Assembly: GCA_947497945.1 (NCBI GenBank)
Contig: CANMIP010000011.1
Coordinates: 62,001-126,000, forward strand
Direction: 5' to 3'
Source of the DNA: an uncultured Tropicimonas sp.
GTDB taxonomy: Bacteria; Pseudomonadota; Alphaproteobacteria; Rhodobacterales; Rhodobacteraceae
Length of the DNA: 64,000 bases
Shown one piece after another: positions 10,157 through 18,149 of the stretch. The position numbers were made by a program, and so were the translations under genes. Under the pieces are notes generated by a model. The model was not told the DNA's origin. It did not search any database and saw only the letters and a list, made by a program, of their open reading frames with translations. Position 1 is the first letter of the stretch; every line of letters starts with the position of its first letter.

Positions 10157-10414
10157 TTACGCATCCACAACAAACGTCTTGTCACGAGACGTCTGTCCTT
10201 TCGACAGATGCATGTGACTCGGCGGGATGCCCAAAGCATCGGCGAGGATCTCCCTGGCCGAATCGTTGGCCTGTTCGCTGGCGATGTCTTCGGTGATGAA
10301 AACCCTAAGCCCCATGCATTCGACCAGCAGGTCGCCCTGCGTGGCATTTGGCGTAACCCGGACTTCAACCTCGGTTCCGGGGACCGACAGGTCAGACAAG
10401 ATACCATGTTTCAT
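10157..10414 (-). CDS. DUF167/YggU-like small protein
   Basis: 85-residue protein with the DUF167 pattern: VRVTPNA near the start, then AND...LADALGI and a closing GQTSRDKTFVVD. The fold is known from YggU-like proteins but the biochemical role is not. GGGAGG lies about 8 bp before the ATG. It is oriented away from the hydrogenase operon, whose upstream region it borders, and convergent with ugpC. The central Ala-Asn pair keeps the family's most conserved asparagine. Confidence 0.7.
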   Translation of the reverse strand: MKHGILSDLSVPGTEVEVRVTPNATQGDLLVECMGLRVFITEDIASEQANDSAREILADALGIPPSHMHLSKGQTSRDKTFVVDA

Positions 10415-11122
10415 GATTTCAGCCTCCCAGGGCGCTTTCGTCGCCGTGTAGATGTAAAATCAATATATCATAATTTGCGATTCAAGCCACCTCCTTGTCT
10501 GGCCGGAAGGAGAATCTTTCCGCCTTCGTCATCCTCCGGACGCACCCCTTCGGCAGGGTCTGGGCTGAACCAGCCCGGAAGCTGGAACGTCCCGTCCGAG
10601 CGACTCGGTGTCGCTTTTCCGAGATGTTTTGAGCCCAATCTCCGGGGCAACGACCGTCGCTCTGCGAGGGCGTTCGAAGAACGACGCGGCAGGAGGTTCA
10701 GGGACCGAAAATTGCGGTGAAGTGGCGGAACTGAAATGCTGCAATGCAGCAGGATTTGAACCTTAATTACGAATACGTCAATTTATCTTGCCAGGGCTGG
10801 CATTGACCACCCGCAATCGTCAAATCTGACAAATTTTCTCTTCTAAAGAGGGGTTGGAAAATTTTCCAAAAGATGCATTCGCATAACCCAATATGTCGCA
10901 GACGGCGCGGCATTCCAGAAAAATTCTTTTGATAGTTCAATAATATAGGATCCTTCTTTCAAACTTTCGATAGCGATAACCTATTCCGCATGTGCGCTTA
11001 ATGCCTGTTGTATACGCATTCGAATTTTTGCATGACGCAGATCAAAGACGAGGCTGTCCGGATTTGTCACAAAATTCGCGAACCGGCCCAGAGAGCCGGA
11101 AAGAAATATCGGGATCGGATAA
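10415..11122. promoter_or_regulatory. 708 bp AT-richer regulatory region upstream of the hydrogenase operon, two perfect palindromes
   Basis: No credible gene is seen here and base composition is clearly more AT-rich than the flanks. Two perfect inverted repeats stand out: TGCTGCA-A-TGCAGCA at 10737-10751 and TTGGAAAATTTTCCAA at 10854-10869. The region lies between the leftward DUF167 gene and the rightward hydrogenase operon and is the obvious place for the operon promoter and its operators. I found no clear sigma-54 (GG-N10-GC type) or FNR-like site by eye. Regulator identity is unknown. Confidence 0.5.
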
Positions 11123-11557
11123 TTGAACAATTCGTCGAGATCTGGAGCGGACCTTGTCCAGCTCAAGGAGGCGGTGGCGAACCTTCCTACCGGAAACGCC
11201 CTGCCGATCCTTTCCGAGGTCCTCGAAGCGCTTGGGCAGTTGGTCGAAAATGGCCGGACAACGGTCATCGATCTCGGGGCGATCCCCTTCACCGGTGGCG
11301 ATGAAAACCTGCTCCATGAGATCCTGGGAACCGGCGAGGTGAATGCCGTCCTGAACGCGATGGGCGAGAGCCATGTCCAGGAAACCGAGATACCGGGGGT
11401 CTGGCGGGTCGATCACTACGACCAGACCGGCGAGACACAATCCCGGTTCATCGAAATCGCCGTGATCCCCGAGATCCTGAAAACGCAGATCGAAGATGCG
11501 GTCCGCGGACGCGAACTATTGGCCGAACGCCTGAACGACAGGAAGGGCGGGGCCTAA
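11123..11557 (+). CDS. HupH/HyaF C-terminal-domain hydrogenase expression protein
   Basis: 144-residue protein made essentially of one HupH C-terminal domain: VIDLGAIPFTGGDENLLHEI, then GTGEVNAVL, then ETEIPGVWRVDHYD and IEIAVIPEIL. HupH/HyaF proteins assist maturation of the hydrogenase small subunit or its Fe-S clusters. Full-length homologues are about twice as long, so this is a compact form. The frame opens directly after a TAA, with TTG at 11123 as first start. A GTG at 11174 is an alternative with AAGGAGG very close to it. It sits 19 bp before hynS and is probably the first gene of the operon. Confidence 0.75.
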   Translation: MNNSSRSGADLVQLKEAVANLPTGNALPILSEVLEALGQLVENGRTTVIDLGAIPFTGGDENLLHEILGTGEVNAVLNAMGESHVQETEIPGVWRVDHYDQTGETQSRFIEIAVIPEILKTQIEDAVRGRELLAERLNDRKGGA

Positions 11558-11576
11558 ACAAGGGAGGGTTGTGCTG

Positions 11577-12674
11577 ATGCCGAGCAGTCCACTGTTACCG
11601 AAGATGATGAAGGCTCATGGGGTCAGTCGCAGGAGTTTCCTGAAATACTGCGCGACCCTGACCTCCGTCATGGCATTGCCGCCGGCAATGGCTCCGAAGA
11701 TCGCCCACGCGCTTGAGACAGCGCCCCGGCCTTCGGTGATCTGGCTGTCCTTCCAGGAATGCACGGGCTGCACGGAAGCGATCACAAGATCGAGCGCGCC
11801 CTCGCTTGAAGAGCTGATCTTCGACTCGATATCGCTGGACTACCACCACACCCTGCAGGCCGCTTCCGGCGATGCCGCCGAGCACGCTCGCGAAGAGGCG
11901 ATGAAGGCGCATCACGGCAAGTATCTTGTGATCGTGGACGGCTCCATCCCGCTGGACGAGCCGGGCTATTCCGCCATTGCCGGGATTTCCAATCTCGACA
12001 TGCTGAAGGAAACGGCTGCAGGCGCGGCCGCCATCGTCAGCATCGGCACCTGCGCAGCCTATGGCGGACTGCCACAGGCAAACCCGAACCCGACCGGCGC
12101 AGTGGCGGTCTCGGACATCATCACCGACAAGCCGATCATCAACGTGCCCGGCTGCCCGCCGATCCCGCTGGTGATGACGGCGGTGCTGGCGCATTACCTG
12201 ACCTTCGGCATTCCGGAGCTGGACGAGCTGGGCCGCCCGAAGGCCTTCTTTGCCGAGTCGATCCACGACCGCTGCTATCGCCGCCCGTTCTACGACAAGG
12301 GTCTCTTCGCCGAGAGCTTCGACGACGAAGGCGCGCGCGCTGGCTGGTGCCTCTACAAGCTCGGCTGCAAGGGACCGACCACCAAGAGCGTCTGCGCCAC
12401 GGTGAAGTGGAACGACTCCACGAGCTTCCCGATCCAGGCCGGGCATGGCTGCCTTGGCTGCACGGAGCCGGATTTCTGGGACAATGGCGGCTTCTACAAG
12501 CCGCTCTCGGCCCCGGCCGGGAATTATCGCCGTGTTGGCCAGGCGGCCGTCGTGGCCGGCGTCGCCGCCGGTGCGGGGGGCGCATATCTCGCCAAGAAGA
12601 ACAAGGCGAAAGCGCTCGCGGAACACGAAACCGTCGACGCCTTCACGCTCGAGAAGGAGGAGGGTGAGTCATGA
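11577..12674 (+). CDS. hynS: [NiFe] hydrogenase small subunit, Isp-type (group 1e-like)
   Basis: 365-residue electron-transfer subunit. It has a Tat signal with SRRSFLK (residues 17-23) and a cleavable hydrophobic stretch. The proximal cluster motif is ECTGCTEA. The distal cluster follows H-x2-C-x24-C-x5-C, and the medial cluster follows C-x11-P-x6-C-x2-C, as in standard periplasmic hydrogenases. The extra cysteines of oxygen-tolerant enzymes are absent. A C-terminal hydrophobic helix (VGQAAVVAGVAAGAGGAYLA) probably anchors it to the membrane. The ATG at 11577 was preferred over an in-frame GTG at 11571 because AGGGAGGG is then 8 bp away. Its stop overlaps isp1. Confidence 0.93.
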   Translation: MPSSPLLPKMMKAHGVSRRSFLKYCATLTSVMALPPAMAPKIAHALETAPRPSVIWLSFQECTGCTEAITRSSAPSLEELIFDSISLDYHHTLQAASGDAAEHAREEAMKAHHGKYLVIVDGSIPLDEPGYSAIAGISNLDMLKETAAGAAAIVSIGTCAAYGGLPQANPNPTGAVAVSDIITDKPIINVPGCPPIPLVMTAVLAHYLTFGIPELDELGRPKAFFAESIHDRCYRRPFYDKGLFAESFDDEGARAGWCLYKLGCKGPTTKSVCATVKWNDSTSFPIQAGHGCLGCTEPDFWDNGGFYKPLSAPAGNYRRVGQAAVVAGVAAGAGGAYLAKKNKAKALAEHETVDAFTLEKEEGES

Positions 12675-13336
12675 ACAATCCGAATTTCGACCTTCTGATG
12701 TTCGCGCGCGGACCGCTCTTCGACATCGCGCTGCTCGTCTTTGTCGCCGGGGTCCTGATCCGCGTGGTGGAGATCCTGATCCTTGGCCGGAAGAAGGACT
12801 TCTCCAAGGCCAAGGGACAGCCGGTGCAGCAGGGGATCAAGACGATCTTCACCCGCACCTTCCCGCGCCCCGGCGCGATCAAGGCCAACCCGATCACCAT
12901 CGTCGGCGGCTATGTGTTCCATATCGGCTTCTTCATCGCCTTCCTGCTCTTCGTGCCGCATATCGCGCTGATCGAGGAGCTGACGGGGCTAAGCTGGCCG
13001 GGCGTGGGCCGGGTCGTCATCGAGGGCGCGACCGTCCTGGCCGTGATCGCGGGGCTCGCCCTGCTCTACACACGCTGGAAAGACCCGGTGCGGCGCAAGC
13101 TGACGACCTGGGTGGATTACCTCGTGCTGATCCTCAGCCTGCTGCCGCTGATCACCGGCTACGTGGCCGTCAACAAGCTCTTCGGCGATCCGACCTTCAT
13201 GATGGCGCTGCATGTGCTTTCGGTCGACATCCTGATGATCGTCTTCCCCTTCACCAAGCTGATGCACGCTTTCACGTTTGCGATGGCGCGCTACTACAAC
13301 GGATCGATCCAGGGCCGCAAGGGAGCTGAATCATGA
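12671..13336 (+). CDS. isp1: Hydrogenase membrane cytochrome b subunit Isp1
   Basis: 221-residue integral membrane protein of the NarI/DsrM-like cytochrome b type, with about five hydrophobic helices. Histidines inside helices (YVFHIGFF, LMALHVLSVD-like segment, LMHAFTFAM) are candidate haem ligands. In Isp-type hydrogenases it links the periplasmic enzyme to the cytoplasmic Isp2 and the quinone pool. The start overlaps the hynS stop (ATGA) and the stop overlaps isp2, so all three are translationally coupled. A gene between the two hydrogenase subunit genes is diagnostic of this hydrogenase class. Confidence 0.9.
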   Translation: MNNPNFDLLMFARGPLFDIALLVFVAGVLIRVVEILILGRKKDFSKAKGQPVQQGIKTIFTRTFPRPGAIKANPITIVGGYVFHIGFFIAFLLFVPHIALIEELTGLSWPGVGRVVIEGATVLAVIAGLALLYTRWKDPVRRKLTTWVDYLVLILSLLPLITGYVAVNKLFGDPTFMMALHVLSVDILMIVFPFTKLMHAFTFAMARYYNGSIQGRKGAES

Positions 13337-14595
13337 GTGCGACTGTCGAACGTGGCGTGAATGCCCTGCGCGAGCAGGTCGACGCCCCGGTTGCGAGCTT
13401 CTTTTCGAGCTGTGTGAGCTGCGGTCTGTGCGCCGATGCCTGCATCTTCTTCCAGGAAACGCAGGACCCGCAATACACGCCGATCCGCAAGGTCGAACTG
13501 CTGCGGCGGGTCTGGGAGAACGAGTACACGCTCTTCGGGCGGGTGAAGAACATGGTCGGGCTTGGCAACAGGATCACCGAGGAGGATTTCACCGAAATGG
13601 AGCAGCTCGTCTATGACAGCTGCACCATGTGCGGGCGCTGCACTATGGTCTGCCCGGTGGGCAATGACATCACGATGATGATCCGCAAGATGCGCGAGGG
13701 CATGTCCGCGGCGGGCCATGCGCCGGTCGAGCTGATCGGGGCGGCCAAGCGGCATACAACGGGCAACAGCCCGATGGGAGACTTGAGCAAGGCCATTGAG
13801 GCACAGGTCAAACATGCAATCGCCGATACTGGCATCGAGATCGCGTTCGACAAGCCGGGCGTGGACTACCTCGTGATCCTCTCGGCCCAGGAGATTGCGG
13901 AATACCCCGAAGTCATCGGCGCCATGGCGCAGATCTTCGACAAGGCCGGCGTCACCTGGACCATCGCCAGCGAGGCTTTCGAGGCCACGAATGTTGGCGT
14001 CCAGATCGGCAACCGCGACGTGGCCAAATACCTCGTCACGCGGGTGGTCGAGGCGGCCGAGAAGCTGAAGGTCAAGAAGGTCATCAGCCCCGAATGCGGC
14101 CATGCCTACCAGGCGCTCCGCTGGGAGGGGCCGAACCTGATCGGGCGCGAATACGGCTTCGAGGTGGTGCATATCATCGAGCTGCTCGACCAGCTTCGGG
14201 CCGAGGGCAAGCTCAAGACCTCCGGCAAGGATAGCGACAAGATCACCTTCCACGATCCCTGCCAGATCAATCGCCGCGGCGGCATCAACAAGGAGCCGCG
14301 CCGGCTCTTGAACATGGTGGCCGAGAACTTCGTGGAGACCGAGGATGCCGGCACCATGAACTGGTGCTGCTCGGCCGGCGGCGGCGTCGGCGCGAATGAG
14401 CGGGCCGGGCATCTCAAGGATGCCGCCTTCCAGCTCAAGAAGCGCCAGTTCGAGAAGGTCGCGCCCGACAAGATCGTGACCATGTGCGCGTTCTGCCACC
14501 ACACGCTGGAGAACGCCCTGGAAGACAATGACATGGATATCGAGGTGGCCGGCCTGACCGAGATGATGGCCGAATACCTGGAAGACGAGGATTGA
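13333..14595 (+). CDS. isp2: HdrD/DsrK-like iron-sulfur subunit Isp2
   Basis: 420-residue cytoplasmic protein. The N-terminal ferredoxin domain has SCVSCGLCADAC and CTMCGRCTMVCPVG for two [4Fe-4S] clusters. Two cysteine-rich CCG domains follow, with SPECGHAYQALRW near residue 255 and the second set NWCCSAGGG and CAFCHHTLENAL near 345-390. This is the heterodisulfide-reductase HdrD/DsrK design, in which a special [4Fe-4S] cluster cleaves or forms a disulfide. It therefore offers a thiol/disulfide-active site on the cytoplasmic side of the hydrogenase. It overlaps isp1 and precedes hynL by 13 bp. Confidence 0.9.
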   Translation: MSATVERGVNALREQVDAPVASFFSSCVSCGLCADACIFFQETQDPQYTPIRKVELLRRVWENEYTLFGRVKNMVGLGNRITEEDFTEMEQLVYDSCTMCGRCTMVCPVGNDITMMIRKMREGMSAAGHAPVELIGAAKRHTTGNSPMGDLSKAIEAQVKHAIADTGIEIAFDKPGVDYLVILSAQEIAEYPEVIGAMAQIFDKAGVTWTIASEAFEATNVGVQIGNRDVAKYLVTRVVEAAEKLKVKKVISPECGHAYQALRWEGPNLIGREYGFEVVHIIELLDQLRAEGKLKTSGKDSDKITFHDPCQINRRGGINKEPRRLLNMVAENFVETEDAGTMNWCCSAGGGVGANERAGHLKDAAFQLKKRQFEKVAPDKIVTMCAFCHHTLENALEDNDMDIEVAGLTEMMAEYLEDED

Positions 14596-14608
14596 GGGGA
14601 GATACGAG

Positions 14609-16327
14609 ATGGCAGAAAGACTGGTCGTAGACCCCATCACACGGATCGAGGGGCACCTGCGCGTCGAAGCGCAGATGGATGGCAACACCATCGCCGAGGC
14701 CTATTCCTCGGGCACCATGGTGCGCGGGCTGGAAATCATCCTGCGCGACCGTGACCCGCGCGATGCCTGGGCTTTTGCCCAGCGGATCTGCGGTGTCTGC
14801 ACGCTGGTGCACGGGCTCGCCTCCGTGCGCGCGGTCGAAGACGCGCTGAACTGGAAGATCCCGAAAAACGCGCAGCTGATCCGCAACCTGATGATCGCCT
14901 CGCAATATGTGCATGACCACGTGATGCACTTCTACCACCTGCATGCGCTCGATTGGGTGGACGTGGTTTCGGCGCTGGAGGCGGACCCGAAGGCGACATC
15001 CGAACTGGCGCAGTCGCTCAGCAATTACCCGCGTTCCTCGCCGGGGCATTTCTCGGATGTGAAGAAGAAGCTGAAGGGCTTCGTCGAGAGCGGCCAGCTC
15101 GGCATCTTCTCCGGCGGTTACTGGGGGCACCCGGGCTACAAGCTGCCGGCGGAAGCGAACCTGATGGCGGTCTCGCATTACCTCGACGCTTTGGCATGGC
15201 AGCGCGAAGTGGCCAAGCTGCACACGATTTTCGGCGGCAAGAACCCGCATCCGAACTTCGTCTGTGGCGGCGTGCCATGCCCGGTCGACCCGAATGCCGA
15301 AGGCGCGATCAACATGGCCGCGCTGAGCCAGGTCTCCTCGCTCATCACCCAGATGGAAGATTTCGTGAACCAGGCCTACCTGCCGGACACGCTGGCGATT
15401 GCGGGCTTCTACAAGGAATGGGGCGCGCTCGGCGAGGGTGTGGGCAATTTCCTCTGCTATGGCGATTTCCCGACCGGCGAATACAACGACCCCTCGACTT
15501 TCCTGGTGCCGCGCGGCGTGATCCTCGATCGCGACCTCTCGACCATCCACGACGTGGACCTGCACGAGGAAAACCAGATCGAGGAATATGTCGACCACGC
15601 CTGGTACAAATACGAGGGCGGCAAGGGCACCGGCCTGCACCCCTATGATGGCGAGACCGAGCTGAACTATACCGGGCCGAAGCCGCCCTATACCCAGCTC
15701 AATGTCGACCAGGAGTATTCCTGGCTCAAGTCGCCGCGCTGGAAGGGCAAGCCGATGGAGGTCGGCCCGCTTTCCCGGATGCTGATGCTCTATGCCAAGG
15801 GGCATGACCAGGCGAAGGAGCTGGTGGACAGCACGCTCTCCACGTTGGATGTGCCCGTCGAGGCGCTCTTCTCGACGCTCGGCCGGACCGCGGCGCGGAC
15901 GCTGGAAACCAAGATCTATCTCGACATGATGCGCGGCTGGTACAACGATCTGGTCGCCAATATCGCCGCCGGCGACCTGAAGACCCATAATGACGAGTTC
16001 TGGGATCCCTCCACCTGGCCCTCCAAGGCGCAAGGGGCGGGCTACATGGAAGCCCCGCGCGGTGCGCTTGGCCACTGGATCGTCATCAAGAACCGCAAGA
16101 TCGACAATTACCAGGCCATCGTTCCGACGACCTGGAATGCCGGTCCGCGCGATGCCGAAGGGGTCTCCGGCCCCTATGAGGCCGCGCTGAAGGGGCACAC
16201 GCTGGCCAATCCGGACCAGCCTCTGGAGATCCTGCGCACCATCCACAGCTTTGACCCCTGCATTGCCTGCGCGGTGCACATGGTCGGTCCGGATGGCGAC
16301 GAGCAATTGAAGATCAAGGTCCGCTAG
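14609..16327 (+). CDS. hynL: [NiFe] hydrogenase large subunit
   Basis: 572-residue catalytic subunit that splits or forms H2 at a NiFe(CN)2CO site in the periplasm. The L1 motif RICGVCTLVH (Cys61, Cys64) and the L2 motif DPCIACAVH (Cys551, Cys554, His557) provide the four nickel ligands. Fifteen residues follow His557 and should be cut off by the maturation protease after nickel insertion. That protease is encoded at 22095-22571. The subunit has no signal of its own and is exported with the Tat-bearing HynS. The gene order small-isp1-isp2-large matches Thiocapsa-type Hyn hydrogenases. Confidence 0.95.
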   Translation: MAERLVVDPITRIEGHLRVEAQMDGNTIAEAYSSGTMVRGLEIILRDRDPRDAWAFAQRICGVCTLVHGLASVRAVEDALNWKIPKNAQLIRNLMIASQYVHDHVMHFYHLHALDWVDVVSALEADPKATSELAQSLSNYPRSSPGHFSDVKKKLKGFVESGQLGIFSGGYWGHPGYKLPAEANLMAVSHYLDALAWQREVAKLHTIFGGKNPHPNFVCGGVPCPVDPNAEGAINMAALSQVSSLITQMEDFVNQAYLPDTLAIAGFYKEWGALGEGVGNFLCYGDFPTGEYNDPSTFLVPRGVILDRDLSTIHDVDLHEENQIEEYVDHAWYKYEGGKGTGLHPYDGETELNYTGPKPPYTQLNVDQEYSWLKSPRWKGKPMEVGPLSRMLMLYAKGHDQAKELVDSTLSTLDVPVEALFSTLGRTAARTLETKIYLDMMRGWYNDLVANIAAGDLKTHNDEFWDPSTWPSKAQGAGYMEAPRGALGHWIVIKNRKIDNYQAIVPTTWNAGPRDAEGVSGPYEAALKGHTLANPDQPLEILRTIHSFDPCIACAVHMVGPDGDEQLKIKVR

Positions 16328-16328
16328 G

Positions 16329-16359
16329 GCCGCCCGTCGCTCCGGGAAACCGGGGCGGC
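16329..16359 (+). promoter_or_regulatory. Intercistronic stem-loop between hynL and the sulfur genes
   Basis: GCCGCCC (16329-16335) pairs with GGGCGGC (16353-16359). The loop contains a small CCGG-GAAA-CCGG hairpin that competes with it at one base. It begins 2 bp after the hynL stop. Without a T-run, it is likely an mRNA processing or stability element that marks the border between hydrogenase and sulfur-relay genes. Confidence 0.45.
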
Positions 16360-16417
16360 GAACCATCGGGGACGCGCGACTGCCCCGGCAAGAAAAAAAC
16401 AGGACTGGAGAAAACAG

Positions 16418-16921
16418 ATGCTGGACGACAGCCAACTTGAGAACGCCAAGAGCATGTCGATCATCGTCACCAAGGGAACGCTGGACTGGGCCTATCCGCC
16501 CTTCATCCTCGGCACGACCGCTGCGGCGATGGATGTGGAGGTGACGATGTTCTTCACCTTCTATGGCCTCGTCCTGCTCAAGAAGGATCTCGATCTCGGC
16601 TTCTCGACGCTCGGCAATGCGGCGATGGAGATGCCGATGATGGGCGGGCATATGAAAATGCCGAACATGCTCTCGATGCTGCCCGGAGCGGGATCGCTCG
16701 CAGGCACCATGATGAAGAACCTCATGGCCAGGAAGGGCGTGGCTTCCATCGAGGATCTGCGCGAGGCGGCGGTGGATCTCGAGATCCGCATGATCGCCTG
16801 CCAGATGACGCTCGATCTCTTCGAATACTCGAAGGACGACATGATCGACGGCATCGAGCTGGGGGGGGCGGCCACCTACATGGAAACCGCCCTCAATTCC
16901 GACATCAACCTGTTCATCTGA
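16418..16921 (+). CDS. DsrE2-like sulfur-carrier/sulfurtransferase protein
   Basis: 167-residue protein of the DsrE/DsrF superfamily, DsrE2 branch. It has the Rossmann-like start SMSIIVTKGTLDWAYPPFIL, a methionine-rich insert (MEMPMMGGHMKMPNMLSML) and the conserved late motif IRMIACQMTLDLF, whose cysteine is the probable persulfide carrier. DsrE2 proteins in sulfur oxidisers are usually encoded beside tusA and rhodanese genes and pass sulfane sulfur with TusA, as is the case here. GGAG precedes the ATG. One hydrophobic segment may allow membrane association. Confidence 0.83.
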   Translation: MLDDSQLENAKSMSIIVTKGTLDWAYPPFILGTTAAAMDVEVTMFFTFYGLVLLKKDLDLGFSTLGNAAMEMPMMGGHMKMPNMLSMLPGAGSLAGTMMKNLMARKGVASIEDLREAAVDLEIRMIACQMTLDLFEYSKDDMIDGIELGGAATYMETALNSDINLFI

Positions 16922-16947
16922 ACGTAGTACCACCAAGGAGACGAAAC

Positions 16948-17172
16948 GTGGCTGACCAAACCCTCAACGCCCAAGGCCTGAACTGTCCGCTGCCGATCCT
17001 GAAGGCGAAGAAAGCGCTCAAGGGCATGGGCGCGGGCCAGGTGCTCGAGATCACCGCGACCGATCCCGGCTCCGTGGCCGACATGGCCGCTTTCTGCAAC
17101 CAGACCGGCAACGAACTGCTGAGCACGAGCAACGAAGGCGACGTCTACACCTACGAAATCAAGAAGGCCTGA
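16948..17172 (+). CDS. tusA: TusA sulfur-carrier protein
   Basis: 74-residue TusA-family persulfide carrier. The active motif CPLP (in GLNCPLPILKAKKAL) carries the sulfur-accepting cysteine at residue 12. The family end EITATDPGSVADM is intact. It starts at GTG with AAGGAG about 8 bp upstream. In sulfur oxidisers TusA hands sulfur to DsrEFH and then DsrC, whose genes follow immediately. Genome copies acting in tRNA thiolation are usually elsewhere, so this copy probably serves energy metabolism. Confidence 0.92.
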   Translation: MADQTLNAQGLNCPLPILKAKKALKGMGAGQVLEITATDPGSVADMAAFCNQTGNELLSTSNEGDVYTYEIKKA

Positions 17173-17226
17173 CATAACGCGTGGATCGCGACCGTTCACG
17201 TCCGGTCAGTCGCCCCAAAGGTGGCT

Positions 17227-17250
17227 GGCCCGGCCCTTGCAAGAGGCCGG
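17227..17250 (+). promoter_or_regulatory. Stem-loop between tusA and dsrE
   Basis: CCGGCC and GGCCGG arms flank a self-complementary CTTGCAAG centre in the 154 bp gap between tusA and dsrE. It belongs to the series of hairpins found in the larger gaps of this operon. Coordinates are approximate by a few bases. Confidence 0.35.
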
Positions 17251-17326
17251 ACGACAGAACGCCCGACGGCAAGGACCGACACGACCACGACGCAACCGAT
17301 CCCTTCCATCCAGGAAAGGATAAACC

Positions 17327-17719
17327 GTGAAATTCGGAATTGTCGTCAGCGAGGGCCCGTATACCCATCAGGCCGCTGACACCGCCTATCACTTCGCGAA
17401 GGCGGCGCTGGACAAGGGGCACGAGGTGCCGCGCGTCTTCTTCTACCATGACGGGGTCAATGTCTCGTCGAGCCTCACCGTTCCGCCACAGGACGAGCGC
17501 CATATCCAGAAGAACTGGAGCACGCTCGCCAGCGAAAACGAGATCGATCTGGTCGTCTGCATCGCCGCCGCACAGCGCCGCGGCATCCTCGACGAGAACG
17601 AAGCCAAGCGACAGGGCAAGGATGCCGCCAACCTCGCCGAAGGCTTCCGCATCTCCGGCCTCGGACAGCTCATCGAGATGGGCATCGAATATGACCGCAT
17701 GGTCATGTTCGGCGATTGA
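17327..17719 (+). CDS. dsrE: DsrE sulfurtransferase subunit
   Basis: 130-residue subunit of the DsrEFH hexamer, also similar to TusD. The sequence VVCIAAAQRRG around residue 83 holds the persulfide-accepting cysteine with the surrounding AAQRRG that defines DsrE/TusD. It begins at GTG with GGAAAGGA upstream. It stands first in the dsrEFH set and its stop is 11 bp from the dsrF start. Together with the two-cysteine DsrC nearby, this favours the dissimilatory DsrE role over tRNA 2-thiolation. Confidence 0.92.
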   Translation: MKFGIVVSEGPYTHQAADTAYHFAKAALDKGHEVPRVFFYHDGVNVSSSLTVPPQDERHIQKNWSTLASENEIDLVVCIAAAQRRGILDENEAKRQGKDAANLAEGFRISGLGQLIEMGIEYDRMVMFGD

Positions 17720-17730
17720 GGGAGCAACAC

Positions 17731-18138
17731 ATGCCTGACGCCAAGAAGTTTCTCTACGTGAACCGCAAGGCCCCCTACGGGACGATCTATGCGCTCGAAA
17801 GCCTCGAGGTCGTGCTGATCGCCGCCGCCTTTGAACAGGATGTGAGCCTCGCCTTCCTCGATGACGGCGTATTCCAGCTCACGAAGGACCAGAACACCGA
17901 CGGGATCGGCGTGAAGAATTTCTCGCCCACCTTCCGCGCGCTCGGCGATTACGAGGTCACCAAGCTCTTCGTCGAGAAGGAATCGCTCGAGGAACGTGGG
18001 CTGGACCCGTCCGACCTGCAGGAAATCACGTGGGAAGACGAGGACGCGGACTGGGAGGAGAAACCATCCATCCGCATCGTCTCGCGCGCCGAGATGGCCG
18101 ACATCATGGCCGACCAGGACGTGGTCCTGAGTTTCTGA
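17731..18138 (+). CDS. dsrF: DsrF sulfurtransferase subunit
   Basis: 135-residue DsrF/TusC-like subunit. It begins FLYVNRKAPYGTIYALESLE, the normal pattern of this family, followed by LAFLDDGVFQL. I see no cysteine in the whole chain, so it is probably structural in the DsrE2F2H2 hexamer. The ATG at 17731 with GAGGGAG upstream was chosen over an in-frame TTG at 17716 that overlaps dsrE. Confidence 0.9.
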   Translation: MPDAKKFLYVNRKAPYGTIYALESLEVVLIAAAFEQDVSLAFLDDGVFQLTKDQNTDGIGVKNFSPTFRALGDYEVTKLFVEKESLEERGLDPSDLQEITWEDEDADWEEKPSIRIVSRAEMADIMADQDVVLSF

Positions 18139-18149
18139 GGGAAGAACCG

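Noticed and set aside
10007-10720. A rightward open frame across the DUF167 gene and the following gap
   Set aside because: No start signal or recognisable domain, and it overlaps the supported minus-strand DUF167 gene.
10929-10940. TTGATAGTTCAA as an FNR-type site before the hydrogenase operon
   Set aside because: The TTGA and TCAA arms are 4 bp apart instead of the 6 bp of an FNR box.
11032-11304. A frame starting MTQIKDEAVRIC just before the HupH-domain gene, possibly its N-terminus by frameshift
   Set aside because: It has no HupH features and runs into nonsense across the conserved domain; a frameshift cannot be shown without related sequences.
14435-16936. An 833-codon open frame opposite hynL and the DsrE2-like gene
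   Set aside because: Shadow of high GC3 coding sequence; the plus strand carries intact hydrogenase motifs.
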